A stretch of 64,000 nt of DNA from JALZEG01 sp046263255 (lineage in GTDB: Bacteria > Actinomycetota > CADDZG01 > WHSQ01), in the NCBI GenBank assembly GCA_046263255.1, contig JBHELD010000026.1, forward strand, positions 1-64,000, read 5' to 3'. A model generated the notes under the pieces. It ran no database searches and had not been told where the DNA came from. It saw only the letters and a list, made by a program, of their open reading frames with translations. A program made the translations under genes and the position numbers. Shown piece after piece: positions 57,242 to 64,000 of this stretch. Each line of letters opens with the position of its first letter. The stretch's first letter is position 1.

Positions 57242-58882
57242 ATGCGCCGTGCCGGGGTCGCCCTCGTGCTCGTCCTGATAGCCGCGTGGTTGCCCCGCGG
57301 GGTCGGCGCCGCGCCGCGGCCCCCGGAGCAGATCCAGTCGCTGCCGGGGCAGGTCACGGTCGTCACGGTGAATGCGAAGCAGAACCGGATCCTGGGGCTC
57401 AACCGGTTCCTCGCGCTGTTCGAGCTGCCGAAGGCGCTGCGTTTCCGCCCCGCGGCGTTCAACGGCGGCTACACGGGCGCGGTCGCGGCGCCCGACGTGA
57501 TCGTCGTCCAGGAGGTGAGGCCGTCGAACCTCGAGATCCTCGTGCGGCTGCTGCGTCAGCGCTTCCCGTACAGGTATCAGTCCCTCGAGCCGCTCGACGC
57601 CGCGGCGTCGTTCGTCGTCAACACCGACACCGTCGCCGTGCAGGGGGACGTGACGACGTGGCCGGACGAGTGCACGACCGAGGACACGCCGACCGACAAC
57701 CGGGACAGGCGCGACTACCCGATCGTCCACCTGACCGAGGTCGCGACGAACGCGCCGTTCGTCGTCGCGGGGATGCACATGGCGAAGCGCTACGACACGA
57801 CCGGACAGGCGAACTGCGTCCCGCGCAACGTCGAGACGTTGCGCGCGGAGCTGGCGGACGAGACCGCGCCCGTGATCATCGGCGGGGACTTCAACCGGCG
57901 CGCCACCGTCGACCCGTACGAGTGCGACCGCAACGAGGAGGGAGTGCCGAACCCGTGGTACGGGCTGCTCGTCGACCCTCCCGAAGGGGAAAGGGCCTAC
58001 GTCGACGCGGTGCGGCAGTGGCATCGGGGCCACGGCAGCTCGATGGACGAGGAGTGGACGCACGAGCAGCGACAGTCGCGGGTCCTGTGCGACCAGACGA
58101 CGCACTTCAAGCGGGCGCGCATCGACTACCTGTTCTCGAGCGCGGTGGTCGCGGAGGCGCACGCGGACCATCCCGGGTGGGCGGGCGCGGAGCCGGGGAC
58201 GAAGCATCCCCTGAACGAACGCTACTCCGACCACCGCTACGTCTGGGGGCGCTTCGTGGTCTCGGGTCCGCCGCGGGCCCTGCAGCCGTCGGCCGTTCCG
58301 GGAGTGGGAGGACGGATCGACCTCGCATGGCAGCCGGTCGAGGGGCCGACGGGGTACGTCGTGTACCGGGCGCAGCGCGGGCGTGCCTACAGCGTGCTCG
58401 CGACCGTGGGCGCGGACGTGCTGGGGTTCGCCGACGTCTTCACCGAGCACGGGGGCTCCTACCGCTACGCGGTGGCACCGGTCGGCGCGGACGGCGGCAT
58501 CGGGCAGGAGTCGCGGCCGGCGTTCGCGGTCGCCGACGCGAGGGGGCCGCACGTGCGGCGGGTCACGCCGCTGCGGAACGCGACGGGCGTCGACACGTCC
58601 GTCGTGATCGCCGTGCGCTACGACGAACGTGTGGCGGCCACCAGCGTCGCGCCCGAGACGATCGAGGTGTTCCAGGGGAGCCGCGCGATAAGGGGAACTC
58701 TCGCCGTCGCGGGTGCACGGCTGCTGACGTTCGATCCGTTCGGGCGCCTCGACAAGGGCAAGACCTATCGCGTCGAGGTCGCGTCGGTGCGCGACGTCCT
58801 CGGCAACGCAGGACCGCGTGCAGCGTGGGACTTCACGACGGTGGAGCCCCCTCCGCCTCCGCCGAAGAAGCGGCGGGGGTAG
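57242..58882 (+). CDS. Secreted endonuclease/exonuclease/phosphatase-family protein with FN3 and Ig-like domains
   Basis: 546 residues with a signal peptide (1-23). The EEP domain (about 38-340) shows VVTVNAKQN, QEVRPSN, IIGGDFN, RIDYLF and the end motif SDHRYVW (Asp and His). A fibronectin III-like domain (about 350-435) and a Big_5-like Ig domain (about 440-535; PLRNATGVDTS) follow, then a Pro/Lys tail (PPPPPPKKRRG). EEP enzymes cut nucleic acids, phospholipids or phosphates outside the cell. It follows the metallophosphoesterase gene by 28 bases on the same strand. Confidence 0.9.
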   Translation: MRRAGVALVLVLIAAWLPRGVGAAPRPPEQIQSLPGQVTVVTVNAKQNRILGLNRFLALFELPKALRFRPAAFNGGYTGAVAAPDVIVVQEVRPSNLEILVRLLRQRFPYRYQSLEPLDAAASFVVNTDTVAVQGDVTTWPDECTTEDTPTDNRDRRDYPIVHLTEVATNAPFVVAGMHMAKRYDTTGQANCVPRNVETLRAELADETAPVIIGGDFNRRATVDPYECDRNEEGVPNPWYGLLVDPPEGERAYVDAVRQWHRGHGSSMDEEWTHEQRQSRVLCDQTTHFKRARIDYLFSSAVVAEAHADHPGWAGAEPGTKHPLNERYSDHRYVWGRFVVSGPPRALQPSAVPGVGGRIDLAWQPVEGPTGYVVYRAQRGRAYSVLATVGADVLGFADVFTEHGGSYRYAVAPVGADGGIGQESRPAFAVADARGPHVRRVTPLRNATGVDTSVVIAVRYDERVAATSVAPETIEVFQGSRAIRGTLAVAGARLLTFDPFGRLDKGKTYRVEVASVRDVLGNAGPRAAWDFTTVEPPPPPPKKRRG

Positions 58883-59011
58883 CCGGCGAGGATCGTGAAC
58901 TGCCGCTGAACCCGGCGCGAACAACTCTGGAAGAAGCCGCCGGTGGAGGCACGGCCCCGGCCGTGCGGCTTCTTCCCCCGCCTAGACTTCGGCCAGAACT
59001 ATGGGGCTCAC

Positions 59012-60172
59012 ATGACCGACCTCGCGGCGTTCCTCCTCGGCGCCGTCTTCGCAGCTGCCGCCACCTGGCTCGTCCTGCGCGCCCGCCAAGGGCGCCGCGC
59101 GGATCCGTCGCAGGGCGCTCTCGACGCGCCGGAGGTCGAACGAGAGCGGCGGCGCAGCGAGCAGATCCTCGAGCGCATGAACGACGGCGTCGTCGTCCTC
59201 GACGATCGCCTGCGGCCGGTGTTCGCGAACGCACCGGCGCGGACGCTTCTCGGGCTGCCGGACGTCTCGCTCCCGCAACGCCTGCCGTCGGAGGATCTCG
59301 CGACGCTCGCGTGGAGGAGCCTCCGCGAGGGCCGGTCGATCGAGCAGGTCCTCGACCTGTGGTACCCGGCGCGAAAGAACGTGCGGGCGCACGTCGCGCC
59401 CATCGGCGACGGCGGCGTGGTCGTCGTGACGCAGGACGTGACGCAGGAGCTGCTCACCCAGAGGATGAGGCGCGAGTTCGTCGCCCACGCTTCACACGAG
59501 CTGAAGAGCCCCGTCGCCGGCGTGCAGATCCTCGCGGAGGCGGTGCGGGACGCCGCGCGGGACGATCCCGCGGCCGTGGCCGCGTTCGCCGACCGCATCG
59601 TCGCCGAGACCGACCGCCTCGGCCACCTCGTCGCCGACCTCCTCGACCTGTCGCGGCTCGAGGAGGCCGCCGGCGTGCCCGACACCCCGGTGGACCTCTC
59701 GGAGGTCGTCGCGCGCGAAGTCACCTCGGCCGGGTACGTGGCGGAGCGCCGGGGGACCGAGGTGCACAGCGACGTGCAACCGGGCATCTGGGTCCGCGGT
59801 GAGCGCACGCAGCTCGGCAACCTCGTGCGCAACCTCCTCGACAATGCGATCCGGTTCACGCCGGACGGAGGCCGGATCGGCGTGACGCTCGCACGCGACG
59901 AGACCCACGCGACCCTCGCGGTCGAAGACGACGGCATCGGGATCCCGGCCGAGGCGCAGCGACACGTCTTCGAGCGTTTCTACAGGGTCGACCCCGCGCG
60001 GTCCCGCGGCACCGGCGGGACAGGGCTCGGCCTCGCGATCGTCAAGCACGTCGCCGAGCTGCACGGCGGGACGGTCGAAGTCGAGAGCAAGCCGGGGAAG
60101 GGCTCGACGTTTAGCGTGCGGCTGCCGGCCGTCCCCCCGCGGTCCGACGACGTGCGCTCGGTCGCGGGATGA
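59012..60172 (+). CDS. SenX3/PhoR-like sensor histidine kinase
   Basis: 386 residues from an ATG at 59012. A single N-terminal helix (5-22), then a PAS-like region (about 50-150), a DHp helix with H162 in HASHELKSPVAG, and the ATPase domain with DNAIRFTPDGG, DDGIGIP and GTGGTGLGLAIVKH. One helix plus PAS is the SenX3 rather than PhoR layout. It is followed by its response regulator and converges with the pst operon, so phosphate sensing is the likely role. Confidence 0.92.
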   Translation: MTDLAAFLLGAVFAAAATWLVLRARQGRRADPSQGALDAPEVERERRRSEQILERMNDGVVVLDDRLRPVFANAPARTLLGLPDVSLPQRLPSEDLATLAWRSLREGRSIEQVLDLWYPARKNVRAHVAPIGDGGVVVVTQDVTQELLTQRMRREFVAHASHELKSPVAGVQILAEAVRDAARDDPAAVAAFADRIVAETDRLGHLVADLLDLSRLEEAAGVPDTPVDLSEVVAREVTSAGYVAERRGTEVHSDVQPGIWVRGERTQLGNLVRNLLDNAIRFTPDGGRIGVTLARDETHATLAVEDDGIGIPAEAQRHVFERFYRVDPARSRGTGGTGLGLAIVKHVAELHGGTVEVESKPGKGSTFSVRLPAVPPRSDDVRSVAG

Positions 60173-60203
60173 CCGCGACCGCGCGATCGAGAGGAGCCGC
60201 AGC

Positions 60204-60884
60204 TTGCCGAAGGTCCTGCTGATCGAAGACGAAGAGAGCCTCGGGGCCGCGCTCGAGTACCAGCTCGGCCGCGAGGGGTACGAGGTCGAGCGCGTCACCG
60301 ACGGCGCCACCGGGCTGCACCGCTTCTCCAGCGGCGGCGCCGATCTCGTGCTGCTCGACCTGATGCTGCCGGGGATGGCGGGTGAGGACGTCTGCAAGGA
60401 GATACGCCGGACCTCCAGCGTCCCGATAATCATGCTGACCGCGCGGGACGCCGCGGTCGACAAGGTGGTCGGGCTCGAGCTGGGGGCCGACGACTACGTG
60501 ACGAAGCCGTTCCACACGCGCGAGCTGCTGGCACGGATGAAGGCGGTCCTCCGGCGGAGCACGACCGAGACGGCGACGTCCGACGGCGTCCTCGAGGGCG
60601 GCGGGATCAGGCTCGACCCCGACCGCTTCGAGGTGACGGTGGAGGGACGGCCGGTGCACCTCCCCCGCAAGGAGTTCGAGCTCCTCGAGCTGTTGATGGA
60701 GAGCCCCGGCCGGGTGCTCACGCGCGAGACGTTGATCGACCGGATCTGGGGGCCCGACTACTTCGGCGACACGCGGACGCTCGACGTCCACGTCAAGAGG
60801 CTGCGGGCGAAATGCGAGAAGGATCCGCACGCGCCCGCGCACCTGATCACGATCCGGGGGTTGGGCTACAAGTTCGTCCCCTAG
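60204..60884 (+). CDS. RegX3/PhoB-like OmpR-family response regulator
   Basis: 226 residues from a TTG behind GAGAGGAG. The receiver has acidic residues at 8-10, phosphoacceptor D52 (LLDLMLPG) and Lys in YVTKPFHTREL. The winged-helix output domain covers about 128-226, with RTLDVHVKRLRAKCE. Partner of the preceding kinase. Its stop is eight bases from that of pstB on the opposite strand. Confidence 0.95.
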   Translation: MPKVLLIEDEESLGAALEYQLGREGYEVERVTDGATGLHRFSSGGADLVLLDLMLPGMAGEDVCKEIRRTSSVPIIMLTARDAAVDKVVGLELGADDYVTKPFHTRELLARMKAVLRRSTTETATSDGVLEGGGIRLDPDRFEVTVEGRPVHLPRKEFELLELLMESPGRVLTRETLIDRIWGPDYFGDTRTLDVHVKRLRAKCEKDPHAPAHLITIRGLGYKFVP

Positions 60885-60891
60885 GGGCGCG

Positions 60892-61743
60892 CTATCCGAA
60901 GCGTCCGGTGACGTAGCTCTCCGTCCTCGGATCGGCGGGCCCCGAGAACATGCGCTCGGTCCTGTCGTACTCGACGAGGATCCCCGTGCGGCGGTCCTGC
61001 TCCTCGTTCACCTCCGCCGTGAAGAACGCCGTGTGGTCGGAGACGCGGGCCGCCTGCTGCATGTTGTGCGTGACGATCACGATCGTGTACTCGCTCTTGA
61101 TCTCCCGCATGAGGCTCTCTATCCGGCCGGTCGCGATCGGGTCGAGAGCCGAGCATGGCTCGTCCATCAGGATCACGTCCGGCTCGACCGCGATGCAGCG
61201 CGCGATGCACAGGCGCTGCTGCTGCCCACCCGACAGCGACATCGCCGACTCCTTCAGCCGGTCCTTCACCTCGTCCCACAGCGCGGCCTTCGCGAGCGCG
61301 CCCTCGACGAGCTCGTCCATGTCGCCCTTGAACCCGGCGACCTTGGGCCCGAACGCCACGTTGTCGTAGATCGACTTCGGGAACGGGTTCGGCTTCTGGA
61401 AGACCATGCCGATCCGACGGCGGACCTCCGCCGGGTCGACATGCCGGTCGTACAGGTCCACGCCGTGGTAAAGCACCCGCCCCGTAACGCGGGCACCGTC
61501 GACGAGGTCGTTCATGCGGTTGAGACACCGCAGGACGGTGGTCTTCCCGCACCCCGACGGTCCGATCAGCGCGGTGATCGTCCGCCGGTGGATGCGAAGG
61601 TCCACGTCGCGGACGGCCCGGAACGAACCGTAGGACACGGATAGGTCCCATACGTCAAGGACGAGCGGCGTCGCCACGCCCTCCGCTGGGGGAGCCGCGG
61701 CGAGCTGGATCATCGGTTGTTGCTCTTGCACCCGGGCGTGCAT
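60892..61743 (-). CDS. pstB: Phosphate ABC transporter ATP-binding protein
   Basis: 283 residues, typical PstB length plus a 25-residue N-terminal extension. Walker A is GPSGCGKTT, the PstB-specific signature is LSGGQQQRLCIARCIA and Walker B is VILMDEPCSALDP. It powers the high-affinity phosphate importer with PstA and PstC. It starts four bases after the pstA stop and is probably cotranscribed. Confidence 0.97.
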   Translation of the reverse strand: MHARVQEQQPMIQLAAAPPAEGVATPLVLDVWDLSVSYGSFRAVRDVDLRIHRRTITALIGPSGCGKTTVLRCLNRMNDLVDGARVTGRVLYHGVDLYDRHVDPAEVRRRIGMVFQKPNPFPKSIYDNVAFGPKVAGFKGDMDELVEGALAKAALWDEVKDRLKESAMSLSGGQQQRLCIARCIAVEPDVILMDEPCSALDPIATGRIESLMREIKSEYTIVIVTHNMQQAARVSDHTAFFTAEVNEEQDRRTGILVEYDRTERMFSGPADPRTESYVTGRFG

Positions 61744-61747
61744 GCCG

Positions 61748-62683
61748 TCACCACTTTCGGTCGTAGCGGTTGCGCAACAGGATCGCGGCGGAGTTCGCGA
61801 GGAGGATTACGCCGAGAAGGACGACGATCGCGGCAGACGTGAGCCCCCGGAAGCCGGCGTTCGGCTGGCGCGCCCAGGAGAAGACGATCGCGGGAAGCGC
61901 CGTGAACGGCCCCTGCAGCCGGTCGACGAAGCCCTGCGATCCGGTGGCGAGGAAGCCGGTCACGGCCCCCACGAGAAGGAGCGGCGCGGTCTCGCCGAGG
62001 GCGCGGGACAGCGACAGCACGGTGCCGGTCAGGATCCCCGGAGCCGCCGCGGGGAGGACGTGGCTCCGGACGACCTCCCAGCGCGTGGCGCCGACACCGT
62101 ACGCCGCCTCACGGATTCCCTGCGGGACGGCTCGAAGAGCCTCGGCAGCGGTGATCACCACGATCGGGAGCACGAGGACCGCGAGGGTGATCCCGCCCGC
62201 AGTCACGGTCATGCCCCCCGTCGCCGAGCCCATCGCCCGGACGAAGACCGAGAAACCGAGGAGGCCGTAGACGACCGACGGCACGCCCGCCAGGTTCCTG
62301 ATGTTCACGTTCACGAACCGGGTGAAGCGAGTGTCGCGCGCGTACTCCTCGAGATAGATCGCGGCGCCGATCCCCAGCGGAAACGCGAGCGCGATCACGA
62401 ACAGCATCAGGAGAAGCGACCCCTGGATGCCCTGGCTCACACCCGCCGTCTGCGGCAGCGGCGACAGGGCGCCCCCGAGGAAGTCACCCCCGCGCTCGGC
62501 GAGCACGGGGACCCCACCGCGGAGCACCTCGTACAGGAGCACGAGAAGGATCGACAGCGACAGCAGCAAGACGCTCAGCAACGCACCCTCGAACAGCCGG
62601 GCCGGCACGTCGGCGCGTCCTCCCCGTAGCGATCGCTCGACCGCGCCTCGGGCGGCCGCTCCGCCTCCGATCGAGGACGTCAA
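61748..62683 (-). CDS. pstA: Phosphate ABC transporter permease PstA
   Basis: 311 residues from a TTG (62681-62683) that overlaps the pstC stop as TTGA. Six transmembrane helices and the binding-protein-dependent permease motif (EALRAVPQGIREAAYGVGAT) in the loop before the last helices identify PstA. The upstream open frame is antisense of pstC in another frame and is not coding. Confidence 0.95.
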   Translation of the reverse strand: MTSSIGGGAAARGAVERSLRGGRADVPARLFEGALLSVLLLSLSILLVLLYEVLRGGVPVLAERGGDFLGGALSPLPQTAGVSQGIQGSLLLMLFVIALAFPLGIGAAIYLEEYARDTRFTRFVNVNIRNLAGVPSVVYGLLGFSVFVRAMGSATGGMTVTAGGITLAVLVLPIVVITAAEALRAVPQGIREAAYGVGATRWEVVRSHVLPAAAPGILTGTVLSLSRALGETAPLLLVGAVTGFLATGSQGFVDRLQGPFTALPAIVFSWARQPNAGFRGLTSAAIVVLLGVILLANSAAILLRNRYDRKW

Positions 62684-63600
62684 CGCCGCCGCCGCACGCG
62701 GCGGACGAACCGCTCGCTCAGCAGGTTCAGGGCCATAGTCACGGCGAACAGCAACAGCCCGACGAAGAACAGGCTCTGGAACGCCGCGGCGTCCCCCTGG
62801 ACCCGGTCGCTCCCGATCGCCAGCGAAGCCATCGCGGCCGTCATCGTCTGCCCCGGGCCGAACGGGTCGAACGTCAGCAGCGAGCCGCCGGTCGCACCGG
62901 ACGCGATCGCGACGACCATCGTCTCGCCGATCGCGCGCGAGAAACCGACGATGAGCGCCGCCACGACGCCCGAGACGGCCGCGGGGAGGACGACCTTCGT
63001 GGTGACGGTGAGCTTGCGCGCGCCGAGCCCGTAGGAGGCCTCCCTGAGGCTCACCGGCACGGCGCGCAGCGCGTCCTCCGCGATCGTCGCGATCAGCGGC
63101 GTCACCAGGATGCCGACGCCGATCCCGGCCGCCGCCATGTTGAAGATCGTCGCGGAGCCGTCGAGGCGCTGGACCAGCTCGGGGCTCACGAACGCCAGCG
63201 CGAAGAACCCGATCACGACGCTGGGGATGCCGCCGACGACCTCCAGCGCCGGCTTCACGACCTTCCGCAAGCGGGGCCGCGCGTATTCGGCGAGGTAGAT
63301 CGCGGTTCCGACCCCGAGCGGAACCGCGATCGACATGCCGATCACGGTCACTACGAGCGAGCCGGCGAGGATCGTGCGTACGTCGAACAGCCCCCGGCGC
63401 GGGAACCACCCGCGCTCCCAGAGCTGCGAGAGCTCGACCTGCGAGAGGAAATCGATCGCCTCCTCGAACAGCGAGTAGACGATCGCGGCGCTGACGAGGA
63501 TCGACACTGCGGCCGCGCAGAAGAACGCCGCGTGCACGGCGCGCTCCTTTCGGCGACGCCCGTCGCTTCCGCGGAGGTCGGAGAGGGTGATCGCGCTCAA
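62680..63600 (-). CDS. pstC: Phosphate ABC transporter permease PstC
   Basis: 306 residues, six transmembrane helices, with the permease motif (DALRAVPVSLREASYGLGAR) and the PstC-type first periplasmic loop (FLSQVELSQLWERGW). It pairs with PstA as the channel. It starts four bases after the pstS stop. Confidence 0.95.
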   Translation of the reverse strand: MSAITLSDLRGSDGRRRKERAVHAAFFCAAAVSILVSAAIVYSLFEEAIDFLSQVELSQLWERGWFPRRGLFDVRTILAGSLVVTVIGMSIAVPLGVGTAIYLAEYARPRLRKVVKPALEVVGGIPSVVIGFFALAFVSPELVQRLDGSATIFNMAAAGIGVGILVTPLIATIAEDALRAVPVSLREASYGLGARKLTVTTKVVLPAAVSGVVAALIVGFSRAIGETMVVAIASGATGGSLLTFDPFGPGQTMTAAMASLAIGSDRVQGDAAAFQSLFFVGLLLFAVTMALNLLSERFVRRVRRRR

Positions 63601-63604
63601 GCCG

Positions 63605-64000
63605 TCAGCCCTCGCGCGTGCCCGTCTGCATCGAAGTCCACGCGTCGAGGCTCGCCTGCAGCTCCTCCTCGGGCAGGCCGACGTATCCGGCCTCGGCCAC
63701 GGAGGCCAGTCCCTCCTCCGACAGGTAGTAGTCGACGAACGCCGCGAGCGCCGGGCTCTCGTCGGCCGCGGCAGGGTTGACGTAGACGAAGAGCTCCCGG
63801 GCGATCGGGTAGGAGCCGTCGGCGATGGACTTCGGCGTCGGGGCGGCGCACCCGTTGCCGCCGTCGACGTCGACGGCCTTGACGCCGTCGCCGGCCTGCG
63901 CGTAGTAGGCGAAGCCGACCCAGCCGAGCGAGGAAAGGCTCCCCTCGATCCCCTGCAGGATGACGTTGTCGTTCGGGGAGGCCTGGTAGTCGGGACGGAC
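63605..64000 (-). CDS. pstS: Phosphate-binding protein PstS, C-terminal part
   Basis: The last 131 residues are in the window (5' end cut by the right edge). They contain the PstS C-terminal text GWVGFAYYAQ and SYPIARELFVYV and end with SMQTGTREG. PstS is the extracellular, usually lipid-anchored phosphate receptor of the Pst importer. The stop lies four bases before the pstC start. Confidence 0.95.
   Translation of the reverse strand, partial: VRPDYQASPNDNVILQGIEGSLSSLGWVGFAYYAQAGDGVKAVDVDGGNGCAAPTPKSIADGSYPIARELFVYVNPAAADESPALAAFVDYYLSEEGLASVAEAGYVGLPEEELQASLDAWTSMQTGTREG

Overview
The window is a GC-rich, densely coded stretch with about 50 genes and no gene-free gap over 300 bases. Two WhiB-type iron-sulfur regulators, a SenX3/RegX3-like two-component pair beside a pst operon, a tandem ArsA-like ATPase pair close to a WhiB gene, and many GTG/TTG starts point to a monoderm actinobacterium (Actinomycetota). 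The lineage is probably poorly sampled; that part is inference. No tRNA, rRNA, CRISPR array, insertion sequence or phage gene was seen.

Bases 1-26,000 are the unusual part. Seven large or medium exported proteins (1-2809, 3070-5424, 7662-11057, 11241-15206, 15261-17720, 19262-20338, 21197-25852) and one small one (20483-20968) lie almost head to tail on the minus strand. They are assembled from a shared kit: a signal peptide, an N-terminal beta-rich domain opening with an NPSxY-like motif, Ser/Pro/Thr/Gly linkers, Ig-like modules that close on a K-x-W motif, RTX-type or Asp-rich calcium sites, and basic beta-sandwich ends. No sortase signal is visible. Interspersed are a WhiB gene, a CsbD stress gene with a SigB-like promoter, a GT87-type membrane glycosyltransferase and a lipoprotein sulfatase. 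Upstream (26,059-29,967) sit an ECF sigma factor fused to a membrane segment and an apparently exported domain, a membrane-anchored propeller protein and an M15 peptidase. Together this looks like a cell-surface or matrix locus.

Bases 30,000-40,300 hold a response regulator closely followed by selA, an exported acidic protein, a c-di-GMP-I riboswitch in front of a second acidic exported protein, a DUF892 protein, a HAD phosphatase coupled to a small proline-rich protein, selB, a carboxylate-amine ligase gene broken by one amber codon, and an MFS transporter. selC, selD and any selenoprotein lie elsewhere.

Bases 40,400-54,600 hold an exported S15-family hydrolase, a ZIP transporter plus Fur-family regulator behind a Zur-like operator, an NfeD/slipin pair, a secreted SGNH esterase, the ArsA pair followed by an orphan SdhC-like cytochrome b and an unknown protein, a second WhiB, convergent CopC and CopD, and a STAS antagonist downstream of a SpoIIE-type phosphatase.

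Bases 54,600-64,000 hold that phosphatase, a metallophosphoesterase, a secreted nuclease-like protein, the SenX3/RegX3-like pair and, converging on it, pstS-pstC-pstA-pstB (pstS cut by the right edge).
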